From Discostella pseudostelligera (taxonomy: Eukaryota > Bacillariophyta > Thalassiosirophyceae > Thalassiosirales > Thalassiosiraceae): 53,437 nucleotides of DNA. The notes under the pieces are model-generated. The model had not been told where the DNA came from and did not search any database. It saw nothing but the letters and a program-made list of their open reading frames with translations. The stretch is taken from contig JALLBK010000133.1 in NCBI GenBank assembly GCA_036940085.1, positions 1 through 53,437 on the forward strand. The letters are read 5' to 3'. Shown here piece after piece: positions 1 through 9,814 of the stretch. A program made the position numbers and the translations under genes. How positions within the stretch are numbered: position 1 is the stretch's first letter; each line of letters starts with the position of its first letter.

Positions 1-440
1 TGCAAACCAGAAAATGTCAAAAAATAAAAATTCGGCCCGCTCCAAACGGGTTTGGGATGGTCCAGTTCGGAACGGTCTGGGATTTCGCTAAACATCGCTT
101 TTGAAAATGAGCGCGCCACCTCGCGCCAACGGTGCAGCCACATGCAATACACACAACAACAACAACAACAACAACAACAAGCGGTGCACCATACCATGGC
201 ATGTAATGTGGGTGCGAACCAAACCAAACATGCATGGCCGCCATGGCCATGGCATTGAATCATCATCCCTCTCTCGTCGTCGTTCGGCATTCGCCATCCT
301 CCTGCATGAGTAGATAGCATGCCGCGGGAAATTCTCTTGCCGGATTGATCATAATTTTCTCAAAGAGGTTTGGGACGGCAGTTAGACCGATCATCATCCA
401 GTCGAACTTGAAACGAAGTGCATCACCAACGACACCGCCC
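1..440. other. Left-edge non-coding region with CAA repeat
   Basis: No convincing gene is seen here. The stretch holds a (CAA)n microsatellite at about 151-180 and a run of overlapping CCATGG-type palindromes near 231-257. The reading frame of the next gene is open back to a TTG codon at 345, but no ATG occurs in that frame before 441. The region is therefore read as the promoter and 5' leader of the vWFA/alpha-kinase gene; an upstream coding exon beyond what I can recognise is not excluded. Confidence 0.5.
151..180. repeat. (CAA)n microsatellite
   Basis: About nine tandem CAA units lie in the non-coding leader upstream of the vWFA/alpha-kinase gene. They would read as poly-Gln or poly-Asn in two frames, but those frames have no supporting gene context. 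Confidence 0.9.
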
Positions 441-2494
441 ATGAAAGCTCACAATTTTGTCGACCTAACATCATCTCCACCCTCCTCTCCAGGGCGTGCA
501 ATAATGGCTGTTACCTCTCCCATCATTGGCGGCGAGAAGAAGCGTGCGAGGATCTCTAAATCTAAAGTGGTGGCGTTCACAACCGAAGAACCAAAAGTTT
601 ATCACTTCGATCCGTACAATGGGCACGGCGCTCCGGCAGGAGATGATCTCATCAATAACGGCGAAAGGAAGTCGCAGTTGACCGAGGAGCTCACACTACT
701 TTCGACATTGCATGGTCGGGCACGGCGTCAACTTCGTGACATAAGCAAGCATGATCTCAAAACGGTAATTAAATATGGAACTAAAACAAGGGGCAGGTTC
801 ATCAATGGAGACCAGCGATGGATGTTTGAATATGGCAATACCGTCGTCATTACCGATAATTCCTGTACGAAAGAGATCACCTCTTACAACAAGGCCATCA
901 CTATCGACCGAGCAGTCATTACTCAACAAATTCTGGATAATCACAACGAGGCAGTACGGATTTTGAGAGACGATCCTCATTTGTGCACTACTCACTCGAT
1001 TATCATTGTTGATCAGAGCGCATCGATGAAGACATGTGATGTTAATTGTTTCAGATCTCGTTCCGATGCATCGTATGGAACACTTGCGTTGGACTACATT
1101 GCCGAACAGCTGTATCAGATGGGCGATGAATTTACGGTGGATGCTGTCACCATTATTGAAATGAAGGACGAAGGGAGTTTGTTCGTTCGCAAGGAACCAC
1201 TGGACTGGATTCTATTCAACAAAGTCCTTGATCGAATATCGACCGCATGTCCAAAGTCACATGGTAATTATGTGGACTCACTCCTGCTAGCGGAACATAT
1301 CATGAACGGTGAACGAGAATTATTCGAGGAACTTGATGCCGATGACATGCCTGCTTTCATGCTTGTCCTAATCTCTGATGGCAAACCGAGCGACACTTTA
1401 TTTGTGCACCAAGTACAGCGCCTTGATATTGTTACCAGACTTGCAACGATGCTCACGTCAAAGCTTACTTTTTATGGAATGGGCGTAGGGGCATCCGGGT
1501 CAGATTTTGAACAGCTGCAGTTATTGGTCGAGAGAGCAATAGAATGCGGAGCCGAAGGTCAATTCAATCATGGTAAGTGATGACGACGACCATCGATGAA
1601 TGTGTGCCTTTTAATTATCTGAATTTCTAACACCAACTAACTTTTGATATTGTTCTTCGACCTAGCTGGTTTGAACCCTGCATCTCTCAGTGCTACCTTC
1701 AGCTCGATCGCCACCTCCATGACAACGACTAGGAATGATCTCTGCTCCGCGACAGGTGCGAAGGTGAACAAGACCGAGAAGAGGTACATTATGAAGCAAA
1801 AGGAGAATGAAAGTAATTTTGTTCCGTTCCGGAGAGAAACCAATGCAGTTTGTAGATATGTGTTCTCCCCGGGATGTCAACGAAACTACGATTATGAGGA
1901 TTGGAAGGAGGTTAAATTTCTTAACAGTGGCGTCAAAGGTTTCGATGTAGATAATGATCCATTTGGAAAGGTACGTCTGTCTGACCCCAATATTTCTAAT
2001 TCACAGCATGATGATTTGCTCATGGCCATGCATTTTGTCTTTGGTTTTAGGGTGCGGAACGATTGGCATACATGTTTCAAGAAGTTAAGCCCAAGAAAAA
2101 TGGGCCGGGATGGGACAAGGTCGGGGAACAATTGGTTGCCAAGGAGTCGAGGTTCAATGAGGATGAAAGATCGAAGGAAAAGTTTCACCTCTATTTTTGC
2201 CGTGTACAGACGAAGGCACGCGAGCAAGCCAAACTTTTCAACGAAGCAGTAAAGAATGCTCCATTGCTGAAGCCTTCAGAAGACGAAGTCTCACTACCAC
2301 CACCGATCACGTTCCTTGATTGTAGCGTGTACGAGTACACAAATTATGATGATGTGAGGTGTGGCCTGCTCGTTGAGAAATTTCTCAAGGGGAGGTTTAC
2401 AAAGTTCAACAGCAATAACGGCTTCGTGCATAACCACGATCGGAATCTGCGCTGCTCTGAACCTTCCACCCACCATGGGAAAGTATTCTTATAA
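441..2494 (+). CDS. vWFA domain plus truncated alpha-kinase protein
   Basis: Three exons are inferred: 441-1572, 1666-1970 and 2051-2494 (626 aa), with GTAAGT and GTACGT donors and matching AG acceptors; the lengths keep one frame. The middle of exon 1 is a von Willebrand factor A domain with a MIDAS-type DQSAS motif near 1012 and a later LISDGKPSD strand. Exon 3 opens with GAERLAYMF, typical of the N-lobe of atypical alpha-kinases (MHCK/EF2K/TRPM7 family). It continues through a VAK catalytic-lysine candidate and ends just after FTKFNSNNGFV, the family's N-lobe signature. The C-lobe motifs (AFSHF, CDLQG, LTDP, the zinc site) are absent before the TAA and I do not find them downstream. vWFA plus alpha-kinase is the architecture of Dictyostelium VwkA. 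Start chosen at the first in-frame ATG. Family call firm; catalytic ability doubtful. Confidence 0.8.
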
Positions 2495-3082
2495 GCAACA
2501 GAAGTGAAGACACAATTCATCAAGTCAACTGTCTATGGTACGGCACAGTCCTATGCTGAGAGCGTTATACATCTTTCTTGAACGGCCCAGTATTGTTGGA
2601 AACGTGAAGCCTTTGCCCCCTGCCTCGGCTATGTAAGGCGATCACATCATCTTCGGCATAATAAAATAAATCATATGAATAATTGATATCGAATAATTGC
2701 TGTGTATGCACTGAAGAGTTCAGTTGTTTGTGTCGAGTAGTCACGGGAAGCGAAAGTTCTTCGCGACGATGCACCGTCATATCTCCATCTAAATCCTCCT
2801 GCTACTCCTAGATAGTTCGAATGTGCCAATGATCTATCTCTCACTGATGAACCAAGAATCGTTAACAAGCTGATTGTTGCATTGTACAAGTAGTGTCTAT
2901 CAAACTCTCTCTCTCCAGCCACCATTAAATCCATAGTTTGTGTACAAAAGAATCAACCAAAGGACACATATGGGCTGGGCAATGTATTGTGCCAAAATTC
3001 ACTCAATGAGTTGTCAGAACATTCTTGATACTTGGCTTCGACCGAATTCCCGTTGCGAATTGCGACTCTTCCACTTCCACAC

Positions 3083-3319
3083 ATGGAGCGTTGGTAAGTC
3101 GGCAATGCATGGATTGAATAATAATTGAATGGCTGGAGCGGGCGAGGGCGAAGTGTTCGCGGCAGGTCGTCATCGATCGTCATCGACATCGACGACGACG
3201 ACGACCTCTCTACGCTCCGGCGGCGAATGCTAAAAGATGACGAGGACGACGAGGACGACAACGACAACGCTAATGTGCTGTCGCCCGTCGACAGTGATGA
3301 TGGTTGCCATTTACCATGA
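3083..3319 (+). CDS. Possible tiny acidic protein with SUMO-interacting-like motif
   Basis: A speculative two-exon model: 3083-3093 and 3166-3319, joined by a GTAAGT donor and a GGCAG acceptor. It gives 54 residues beginning MERWSSSIVIDIDDDDD. The hydrophobic IVIDI followed by Asp resembles a SUMO-interacting motif, and the rest is acidic (DDEDDEDDND). The underlying DNA is a GAC-rich low-complexity patch, so the open frame may be accidental. No family is recognised. Confidence 0.2.
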
Positions 3320-3515
3320 TGCCGCCTTCGTATGCCTGCGGTCTGCGGTGGCGATGGCGCTGATGCTATGGCGGCCGGCGGCAGCCATGGATGATTGTGG
3401 TTGTGGCAGTTGTGATTGTGGATTAGATGATGTGGTGGATGGCCGGCTCTTCCCGCCAACATTTCGCGCACGTCAGCCTACGTCAGCACAAATATATGGC
3501 GGGGACTTTGATTGA

Positions 3516-3527
3516 TTTGGCGGGAAA
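3516..3527 (+). promoter_or_regulatory. E2F-like site TTTGGCGGGAAA
   Basis: A perfect match to the canonical animal and plant E2F/DP consensus lies about 270 bp upstream of the Lhc start codon. The same core recurs in six other gene-start regions of this window. Binding by a diatom E2F is inferred only. Confidence 0.5.
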
Positions 3528-3798
3528 GCTTCCTTATGTAGGAATTGATATTCGACCGCCGTGAGTACGTGTTTTCCCCTACAAGGTGACGATGTGGCGA
3601 CGATGTGGAGGCACCACAACCGCACACAACACTGAGTGAATGGAAGAGATGAGAATACCACGCCCGCCCGGCTTCATGCGTTGCTGCATGCGAAGGAGTG
3701 TCGTCCAAACAACCGGAACAGTCATAGAATCTTTCAAAGATTTGGATTTGGCGTTCCATAGTTCGCATAATTCGCAGCTTCGACCGATATCGTAATCA

Positions 3799-4799
3799 AT
3801 GCCAATGAAGTTCACCATCCTAGCCACCCTTCTTAGCACTGCCGCCGCCTTTGCGCCTGCCCCAAGCAACAGCCGCGTCTCGACCTCTGTTCGCGCCGAA
3901 CTCAACGGATGGGTCCCCGATGAATCAAAGTTCGCCTTCGGTCTACCCGGTGCCATTCCTCCATTCGAGGATGGATTCGATCCCCTTGGCTTGGCTACTG
4001 GTACTCCCCTTTCTACCATGAAGCAGTGGCGTGAGGCGGAGGTCCAGCATGGACGTGTGGCCATGCTCGCCGCCGTGGGCATGTTGGTGACGGAGGAACC
4101 GATTGAGTATCACCCGCTATTTGAGGCGTTTAATAAGGATATTGGACCCGCCATTCGCCACCTTGATGAGGTTGATGCCGTCTCTCCATTCTTCTTGACA
4201 TGTAAGTAAGAGCATGATGAGTTTGTGGTGTACGCCTTTGCGTTCGTTGCAACTCTCCATCTCATCTAATATATTTACGCACATCTTTCATCTTTGCTAT
4301 CAGTCCTTACTATTGCTATTGGAAGCGTCGAGTGGAACCGTGCTCTTCGTGGATTCAGGTGAGTAGTATCAGTGCAAGATTCCTATGGATTGGGCGGAAA
4401 GTTCTCTCAACTCACGTGTCATCATCTCTAATTGGTTCCCACAGCAAACCCGAGGGAGAATTCGCATTCCAGCAACTAAAGGATAACTACTACCCTGGTG
4501 ATGTTGGATTCGATCCTCTCAACTTGAAACCTACGGATGCCGATGAGTTTGCCACTATGCAAACCAAGGAATTGCAGAATGGCCGTCTTGCCATGCTTGG
4601 AGCTGCCGGCATGATCGCTCAGGAGTTGGTGAAGTGAGTGTTGCTCCTATTTGCTCTGTGTCATCAATGTAGTGTGAAAATTTAACTGACACTCTCTATT
4701 TCTTGTTTACCAACGTACTCCAGCGGCGAGGAAATCTTCGTCAACCTTGGCTTGGCCACTGATCGCTTTGATCCTTCCAGCGTTCCCATCCAGTTCTAA
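3799..4799 (+). CDS. Fucoxanthin-chlorophyll a/c antenna protein (Lhc family)
   Basis: Light-harvesting antenna protein of the thylakoid membrane that binds chlorophylls and fucoxanthin. Four exons: 3799-4201, 4304-4358, 4445-4633 and 4724-4799 (240 aa). The N-terminus is a hydrophobic signal ending in AAAFAPAP, the bipartite presequence with an AFAP-type cleavage site that routes proteins into the complex plastid. Two FDPLGL/FDPLNL motifs precede the conserved helices. Helix 1 carries [13 protein letters not shown] and helix 3 carries [12 protein letters not shown], with the Glu and His/Asn chlorophyll ligands. The central helix lies around [15 protein letters not shown]. The short C-terminus ends PIQF. 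Start could be the first ATG or the second one two codons later. The subclade (Lhcf, Lhcr, Lhcx or L1818-like) cannot be fixed by eye. Confidence 0.92.
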
Positions 4800-5159
4800 T
4801 CTCATACATAACTTGAGACGAAATCTAGGTGGTCAGTTGATAATAGATAGCCGCAGGCGTCCTTCGTGTAGTTCATTTATCCGTAGTCATACTTTGTCAG
4901 AATAGCGTCAAGTGTAAACTCATAGACATCGTAAACTAAATAGTTCGAGATCGAGAAATATTAATTAGAAGTACCTTTCACCTGGACGAACAGCTCTGGA
5001 ATAGCACATCCCGCAATGAATTCGTACAAGCCACGTATAGTGCACATCAACATTTGCAGGAGCACGATGGTAGATCGGTAGTGCGATAGGTTTGTAGCAA
5101 CCTAAGTAGTTATCTTTACAATATGATCTCATCATATTTCAGCTGTGGTGTACCAAAAT
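4800..5159. other. 3' UTR region between convergent genes
   Basis: About 360 bp between the stop codons of the convergent Lhc gene and the NAPE-PLD-like gene. It is AT-rich, with no open frame or repeat worth naming; it presumably carries both 3' UTRs and polyadenylation signals. Confidence 0.6.
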
Positions 5160-7424
5160 CTACACTCTGGCTACCCTCGAGCCAACAACACCATTAACTT
5201 CACTCGGAGCTGATTCAATACTTTGGCCTTGTTTGATCACGGCAAAGTCAACTAAAGATGGAAGCATCTCGATCAAATTTTCATTTGCCGTGGGTACGAT
5301 TGCACCTATCCCCAACTGAGCCGCAACAACATCTGTTTTATCGACAACTGCTGCCACCTTTTCTGCCATCCTCATTATATCCTCGTTTACCCTTCGAACT
5401 TCAGCCAATAAAAGATTCGGCGGTTCTTCCATCGGCTCGTCTGCTAGATTGAAAGTGTCAAAGTGAATTGCTATGCTCCTTCGAGACCTAAGTGCTTGAT
5501 GTATTTTCACAGCTTCTGCTGGATTGCAATGCGCCTCCCTCATGAACCAATTTGGTTCATATGCTCCAATAGGTATCGCACTAAGGTCAAATGGCCCAAG
5601 ACGATCACCAATTTGATGATGCAAGGGAAACTCGTACGGAAGACCAGTATCACCCGCAAAGTAAAATGAATGAGTTCGTGCGGATGCCGATTGGTCCGAT
5701 TGACCAGGTGTTGCATGAACAGAAAAGGAACACCATAGTCGTTTGTTACGGTCAAAAGGACTGCGGCTACACCAATGTTGAGCTGGTGCACACGTAATTA
5801 CGAGCTGATTTTTGTCAGTCAGAGAAATCGACGTCGCTTCGTTGACATTGTCGTGCTGTGATGTAACTTCTCCGGCTGCCCGAACCACTTTGTCCACCAC
5901 AGATACATTCATTCCTCTGATTGGCTTACTAAGATGCACCGATTCCCACCATTCCAGCTCGACAATACTCTCCGGCGAGACTCCAGCCTTATCAGTTAGC
6001 CAAGATTTGATCCCAAGTGGTACAATCCAATAACCCACTTTGTTCGAGTCAATCAACTCCAGGATTGACCAGTAGTCGAGATGATCCATGTGATCATGAC
6101 TGATTAATACGCAATCCACAACCTCTGGCAAATCAGCAACGCCAATTGCTGGCGGTGTTGCCCTGCGAACAGGCCCGGCGTAGTTTGAGAAATGCGGGTC
6201 AGTTAGGATGGTGAAGCCACCTGGAAATGTAACGACGGTGCTGGAATGTCCCACCCACGTCAATTTTACGGATTCATGATCGTGATCGTCAAATGGAGTT
6301 GGGTTATGGATTTCTCCACCAGAACCAATATGAGGTATCGCATGATGATGTACAGACTGATCGAGCTCTGAGTGTGGCATTGACGATGCAGTCGATTTAG
6401 TGTCCGCGGAATTGTAGTTTGTTTTCTCTTTCGTCGACGTTCCAGTTTCCTTACCACTAAACAAACCAACTGCCTCCATCAATCGGTTAAAAGCACCCAC
6501 CACTTTCCATCGAAAGAATTTCTTCAATCCATTCTTGCCATTGCTACTCTCCGACAACCATGGATTGACAAATCTTCCAGTTTCAGGGTCGCGCGATGTT
6601 AGCGGATATCCATCTTTGTCGAACCACGTAGGATCGGATGGTTCAGTGAGAGTGACACCCTTCCAGGTAGTAGTAGAGTTGTCGTTATCTTTGGATGGGA
6701 TAAGTGAATTATTATTGCCCCCCGCAATCCAACCCCATCTGTTTTCCCTTGATAGAAAATACCGCGACTTCCATTTCTCCAACATTACCGTTCTTGCCAA
6801 CTGCCTCGCGATTTTCCGTCGCGCATAGACTCGTTTCTTGGCATTGTAATGAGAAATGAAATTCTTTTTTCCCTTTGAGATGGCAATCGATGATAGTTGC
6901 CCTACCTTTCCACGCATGTTCCTGAAGAGTAGGGAGAATTTGTCGGATCGATTCATAAATGATGTCCGGGCAGCAAGAGCACGTTGTTTGGCATTGGTGC
7001 GTTGTTCACTCTGCATTTGTTTTAGATGGTTCATCCGTTCTTGAAAATGATATATAGTGTCTTGCCAACGGTAGTTAAGTTTGACCATGAGACGGTGCTT
7101 TGGAGATTGTGGATTACTCCCGAATAGTGATTTGAGTAGTTTGGATGTTTCCGCGAATGAAGATGGAAGAAAAATGTAGCTTCGTCGTTGGTACTGGATG
7201 ACGGGTGTCAATAGCATCGGCTGATGGTAATGGCAGTGATAATTCTTGCCATTGTAGACTAACGAAAGCCCACCTGTGTGTAAGCTATCCATCCATAATC
7301 GTCTTCCCAAGATAGAGGCAGAGTTGGTGGACGACGAAAGCGAACCAAGCGGCCATGACCATGGTGAACCTGCCGATGATCGGAGGATGCCCACTGGGCG
7401 GCGCGCAATAAAATTCCGAAGCAT
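5160..7424 (-). CDS. NAPE-PLD-like metallo-beta-lactamase-fold hydrolase
   Basis: Single exon, 754 aa. The C-terminal half is a metallo-beta-lactamase fold of the N-acyl-phosphatidylethanolamine phospholipase D family, which releases N-acylethanolamines from membrane lipids. Visible signatures in order: VGHSSTVV, LTDPHFS, the zinc motif HDHMDHLD, PAQHWCSR, AGDTGLP and a late AIHFDTF histidine. These are the family landmarks. The first 400 residues are unusual for the family. They contain a basic, Ser/Arg-rich start (MLRNFIARRPVG) resembling a mitochondrial presequence and a long basic segment rich in Lys/Arg. The ATG at 7424 is the first in frame. The promoter side faces a small membrane protein gene head-to-head, with E2F-like sites between. 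The lipid substrate is inferred from the family only. Confidence 0.85.
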   Translation of the reverse strand: MLRNFIARRPVGILRSSAGSPWSWPLGSLSSSTNSASILGRRLWMDSLHTGGLSLVYNGKNYHCHYHQPMLLTPVIQYQRRSYIFLPSSFAETSKLLKSLFGSNPQSPKHRLMVKLNYRWQDTIYHFQERMNHLKQMQSEQRTNAKQRALAARTSFMNRSDKFSLLFRNMRGKVGQLSSIAISKGKKNFISHYNAKKRVYARRKIARQLARTVMLEKWKSRYFLSRENRWGWIAGGNNNSLIPSKDNDNSTTTWKGVTLTEPSDPTWFDKDGYPLTSRDPETGRFVNPWLSESSNGKNGLKKFFRWKVVGAFNRLMEAVGLFSGKETGTSTKEKTNYNSADTKSTASSMPHSELDQSVHHHAIPHIGSGGEIHNPTPFDDHDHESVKLTWVGHSSTVVTFPGGFTILTDPHFSNYAGPVRRATPPAIGVADLPEVVDCVLISHDHMDHLDYWSILELIDSNKVGYWIVPLGIKSWLTDKAGVSPESIVELEWWESVHLSKPIRGMNVSVVDKVVRAAGEVTSQHDNVNEATSISLTDKNQLVITCAPAQHWCSRSPFDRNKRLWCSFSVHATPGQSDQSASARTHSFYFAGDTGLPYEFPLHHQIGDRLGPFDLSAIPIGAYEPNWFMREAHCNPAEAVKIHQALRSRRSIAIHFDTFNLADEPMEEPPNLLLAEVRRVNEDIMRMAEKVAAVVDKTDVVAAQLGIGAIVPTANENLIEMLPSLVDFAVIKQGQSIESAPSEVNGVVGSRVARV

Positions 7425-7750
7425 GTCAGCTCACTCGTTAGAGCTTTAGGTAGGTTGCGAGAGATGCCGGTGTGGTGTATGTAATGGAGAATTGGTTGCT
7501 GCCGCCACCCTACCAGCTCCACCAACCACCACATGTCATGGTCATCGACGTCGATATCCCTAAGTTCTTCGGAGCAGCCTGAAGCGGGTGGTTCTGGTGT
7601 TTTGGCGCGCCAGCTCCCGCCATATTTCATCGGCAACTTTATGTCTCCCGCTAAATATTTTCTGCCACGTCACGATATATCAATGTTCACGATGATGGAC
7701 GATGATGTTGTCGTCGACAAGATGAACATTGCTATCTAATTTCCAACATC
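7425..7750. promoter_or_regulatory. Divergent promoter with E2F-like sites
   Basis: About 325 bp between the NAPE-PLD-like gene (-) and the small membrane protein gene (+). It contains TTTGGCGCGC at 7601-7610 (part of a TTGGCGCGCCA palindrome) and CTCCCGCCAT at 7614-7623, both E2F-like. Their use is inferred from recurrence of the same motif in other divergent promoters here. Confidence 0.4.
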
Positions 7751-8044
7751 ATGGAGATAATCATCGATCGCTATCGTATCCTACACCTCATTCTTCTAAT
7801 TGTTTGCTCACACGTCATCGCTAGATTCTTAATCAATTCATGGGAATGGACTCCATTGTCGGCATACGGATTGGCAGTCACCATCACCACTCAATTTAGT
7901 AACGCGATAACCCGACACAATACTAACGCCGACAATACTGAGGAGGATGATGTAGTTGACAAAAGACGACAAGAGAGGAGAGAACGTGTGTTGATGAAAC
8001 GTAGGGAGCGGAGGAGTGGGTTGGCCGAGACACAGCGGAAATAA
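7751..8044 (+). CDS. Small membrane protein with basic C-terminus
   Basis: A 97-residue open frame from a true ATG. Residues 8-45 are hydrophobic (HLILLIVCSHVIARFLI, then LSAYGLAVTITTQF), suggesting one or two membrane segments. The last 35 residues are strongly charged and basic (KRRQERRERVLMKRRERR). No homologue is recognised. It is head-to-head with the NAPE-PLD-like gene and followed by a compact 3' region before the EGF-repeat gene on the other strand. The alternating hydrophobic and basic pattern favours a real small protein over a random frame, but it is short. Confidence 0.45.
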   Translation: MEIIIDRYRILHLILLIVCSHVIARFLINSWEWTPLSAYGLAVTITTQFSNAITRHNTNADNTEEDDVVDKRRQERRERVLMKRRERRSGLAETQRK

Positions 8045-8275
8045 ATAAACAATCCGCAAGTCGTCGAGGCTATTACGGCCTTGATCTTATTCACTAGAGA
8101 GAGTATGCGGAACAATTACTCCTACGAAATAACGATCCTTAATCCTGATACAATTTCGATTTATTATCTAGAATCTTCCGTGTTGGAAAACTGACACTCC
8201 TCTGAGGTTGTGAACGCGGGACAATGGGAACACCAGCAAAATATATCAACATCTCCTTTAAATACACACACTCGT

Positions 8276-9322
8276 TCAAACAATTTCCGTCAGGGGTGCT
8301 GCATTCCCATTAACTCCATCCTTGGTATCATCATCTGGTTTATCTTCATCCTCTTCCGTAGTCAAGTCATCATCATCATGATGAGCATCCCCATTTTCCC
8401 CATTATTTTCCATTCCATCGTTATTCAAGGAACTACCCAACGTTCCAGACCCATCGGCATCTAAATCACCTTCACCCACCACAGTCTTTCCATCAACAAA
8501 AACCGCAGTAGAAGGAACCGTCGCCGCCGCGGTGGTAAGATTGTTCCTCCTCTTCCTCCTCCTAGCTCTCATCACAAGACAAACAATCACCGGTATCAAA
8601 ATAACAATGCCGAGGACCAACAATACAATCCCCGCAATTTGAGCGGAACTATACTTTCCACTACCACTTCCACTCGAATTATTATACTGTGCCATATCCT
8701 CATACGGGTCATTCATTTTTATCTCACATCGATCACCACGATACCCATCCAAACAACTACATCCGGGGTGTGGCTCCCCATCGGCTACCCACTTATTGCA
8801 CGTTCCATCATTCGTACAAAATTGAAAATTCGGTGCATGATTCTCCACTAGGGAGGTGGCACAAAATGATGTCGAGGGATGTTGACATAATGCTCCATCA
8901 TATTTAATGGCCGTCGATGCGGAATGTAAATTCAATGTATGACAATCGCAGTAGTATTGTCCCTTGTGGATTTGACATTGCGCCCCGTAATAACAAAATG
9001 GCACACCCTGTTCCCCATTGCTAGACCATCCACCGCTTGTACAATAATCTACGGATATTTGACATTCATGTCCGATATATCCATCATTGCATTCGCAATG
9101 ATATCCCGACTCGGAAGTTTGTAATTGTAAATGTTCATGTTCGGGACCATAGTAGGCATTGCCGGGGATGCAGAAGGAGCCATGTTGGCAGATGAGGGTG
9201 GGCACTTCGGGACAGGGGTTGGTTTTCTTCATGCCCGCGGATACGAAGATTGTAGTTGGAGGTGCGCCGCCGAGGAAGAGGGTGAGGTAAATGATGGAGG
9301 AAGGCCGCAGTGAGGATATCAT
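8276..9322 (-). CDS. EGF-like repeat type I membrane protein
   Basis: Single exon, 348 aa. A hydrophobic N-terminal segment (about residues 8-28) serves as signal peptide. The ectodomain has three EGF-like modules. The first ends CECNDGYIGHEC, a middle Cys-rich module contains YYCDCH, and the third ends CSCLDGYRGDRCE. A single membrane span follows (IAGIVLLVLGIVILIPVIVC), then a basic stop-transfer RARRRKRR and a cytoplasmic tail that is very acidic (DDDDLTTEEDEDKPDDD). The layout suggests a cell-surface adhesion or sensing protein. Ligand and function are unknown. It is head-to-head with the RCC1-BTB gene across a promoter with three E2F-like sites. Confidence 0.8.
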   Translation of the reverse strand: MISSLRPSSIIYLTLFLGGAPPTTIFVSAGMKKTNPCPEVPTLICQHGSFCIPGNAYYGPEHEHLQLQTSESGYHCECNDGYIGHECQISVDYCTSGGWSSNGEQGVPFCYYGAQCQIHKGQYYCDCHTLNLHSASTAIKYDGALCQHPSTSFCATSLVENHAPNFQFCTNDGTCNKWVADGEPHPGCSCLDGYRGDRCEIKMNDPYEDMAQYNNSSGSGSGKYSSAQIAGIVLLVLGIVILIPVIVCLVMRARRRKRRNNLTTAAATVPSTAVFVDGKTVVGEGDLDADGSGTLGSSLNNDGMENNGENGDAHHDDDDLTTEEDEDKPDDDTKDGVNGNAAPLTEIV

Positions 9323-9814
9323 CTTGATGGATCGACGCCGTCGTATTGGTCTTGGGCAAAGGCTGGAGAAGTTGATACTAAGTATCAGCTATGTCGAGAG
9401 GGTACCATACCATAGAGGAGAGTCGGATATACCCCTATCGGCTTGTCGATGTCGAACAACAATGCACCTCCCTCGTGGAAATAATCATCGCCTTGTTGCT
9501 TGTGCATTCATTCATTTTGCTGCATCTTGCCGGCTTGTTGTTGTTAGTTGTTGGAGATGCGCACAAACAAGCTGCGCGTTCAAGACCACTCACTCGGAAG
9601 AGTTCGACGGACAGGCGGTACTATTGGCGTACGTAGATGTTTTGGCGGGAAATCCCCCGCGCATGGCGGGAAAGTGTCGTAAATGGAAAATGGCGGGAAG
9701 AATTGTTTGGCGACATTGCAGCGAATCCAGCAGCTTTTGCACTCTCTTGTTGGTTTTTGCAGCTGCATGCAGCGACGACGTCAAAAACAGCAGTTCCAAG
9801 TTCACCAACCAACC
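9323..9814. promoter_or_regulatory. Divergent promoter with three E2F-like sites
   Basis: About 490 bp between the EGF-repeat gene (-) and the RCC1-BTB gene (+). E2F-like cores lie at 9641-9652 (perfect TTTGGCGGGAAA), 9663-9673 (ATGGCGGGAAA) and 9690-9700 (ATGGCGGGAAG), all in the same orientation. The last overlaps a possible upstream start codon of the RCC1-BTB frame (ATG at 9683), which is one reason to prefer the ATG at 9815. Confidence 0.5.

Larger units (their letters stand above)
2495..3798. other. Intergenic region with E2F-like sites
   Basis: About 1.3 kb between the alpha-kinase gene and the Lhc gene. It holds the 3' UTR of the former, a GAC/GTC-rich patch (about 3180-3290) and two E2F-like sites: TTCCCGCCAA at 3450-3459 and a perfect TTTGGCGGGAAA at 3516-3527, about 270 bp upstream of the Lhc ATG. 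I see no missing alpha-kinase C-lobe in any frame. Open frames on both strands here are low-complexity, apart from the small spliced candidate at 3083-3319. Confidence 0.5.

Noticed and set aside
345..440. N-terminal extension of the vWFA/alpha-kinase frame
   Set aside because: The open frame begins with TTG, not ATG; the first in-frame ATG is at 441.
2953..3471. 172-codon minus-strand frame rich in Ser and His
   Set aside because: Low-complexity translation of a GAC/GTC-rich stretch, begins at GTG, overlaps an E2F-like site and shows no domain.
7259..7636. 125-codon minus-strand frame over the NAPE-PLD start
   Set aside because: Overlaps the start of the better-supported NAPE-PLD frame in another phase; no domain.
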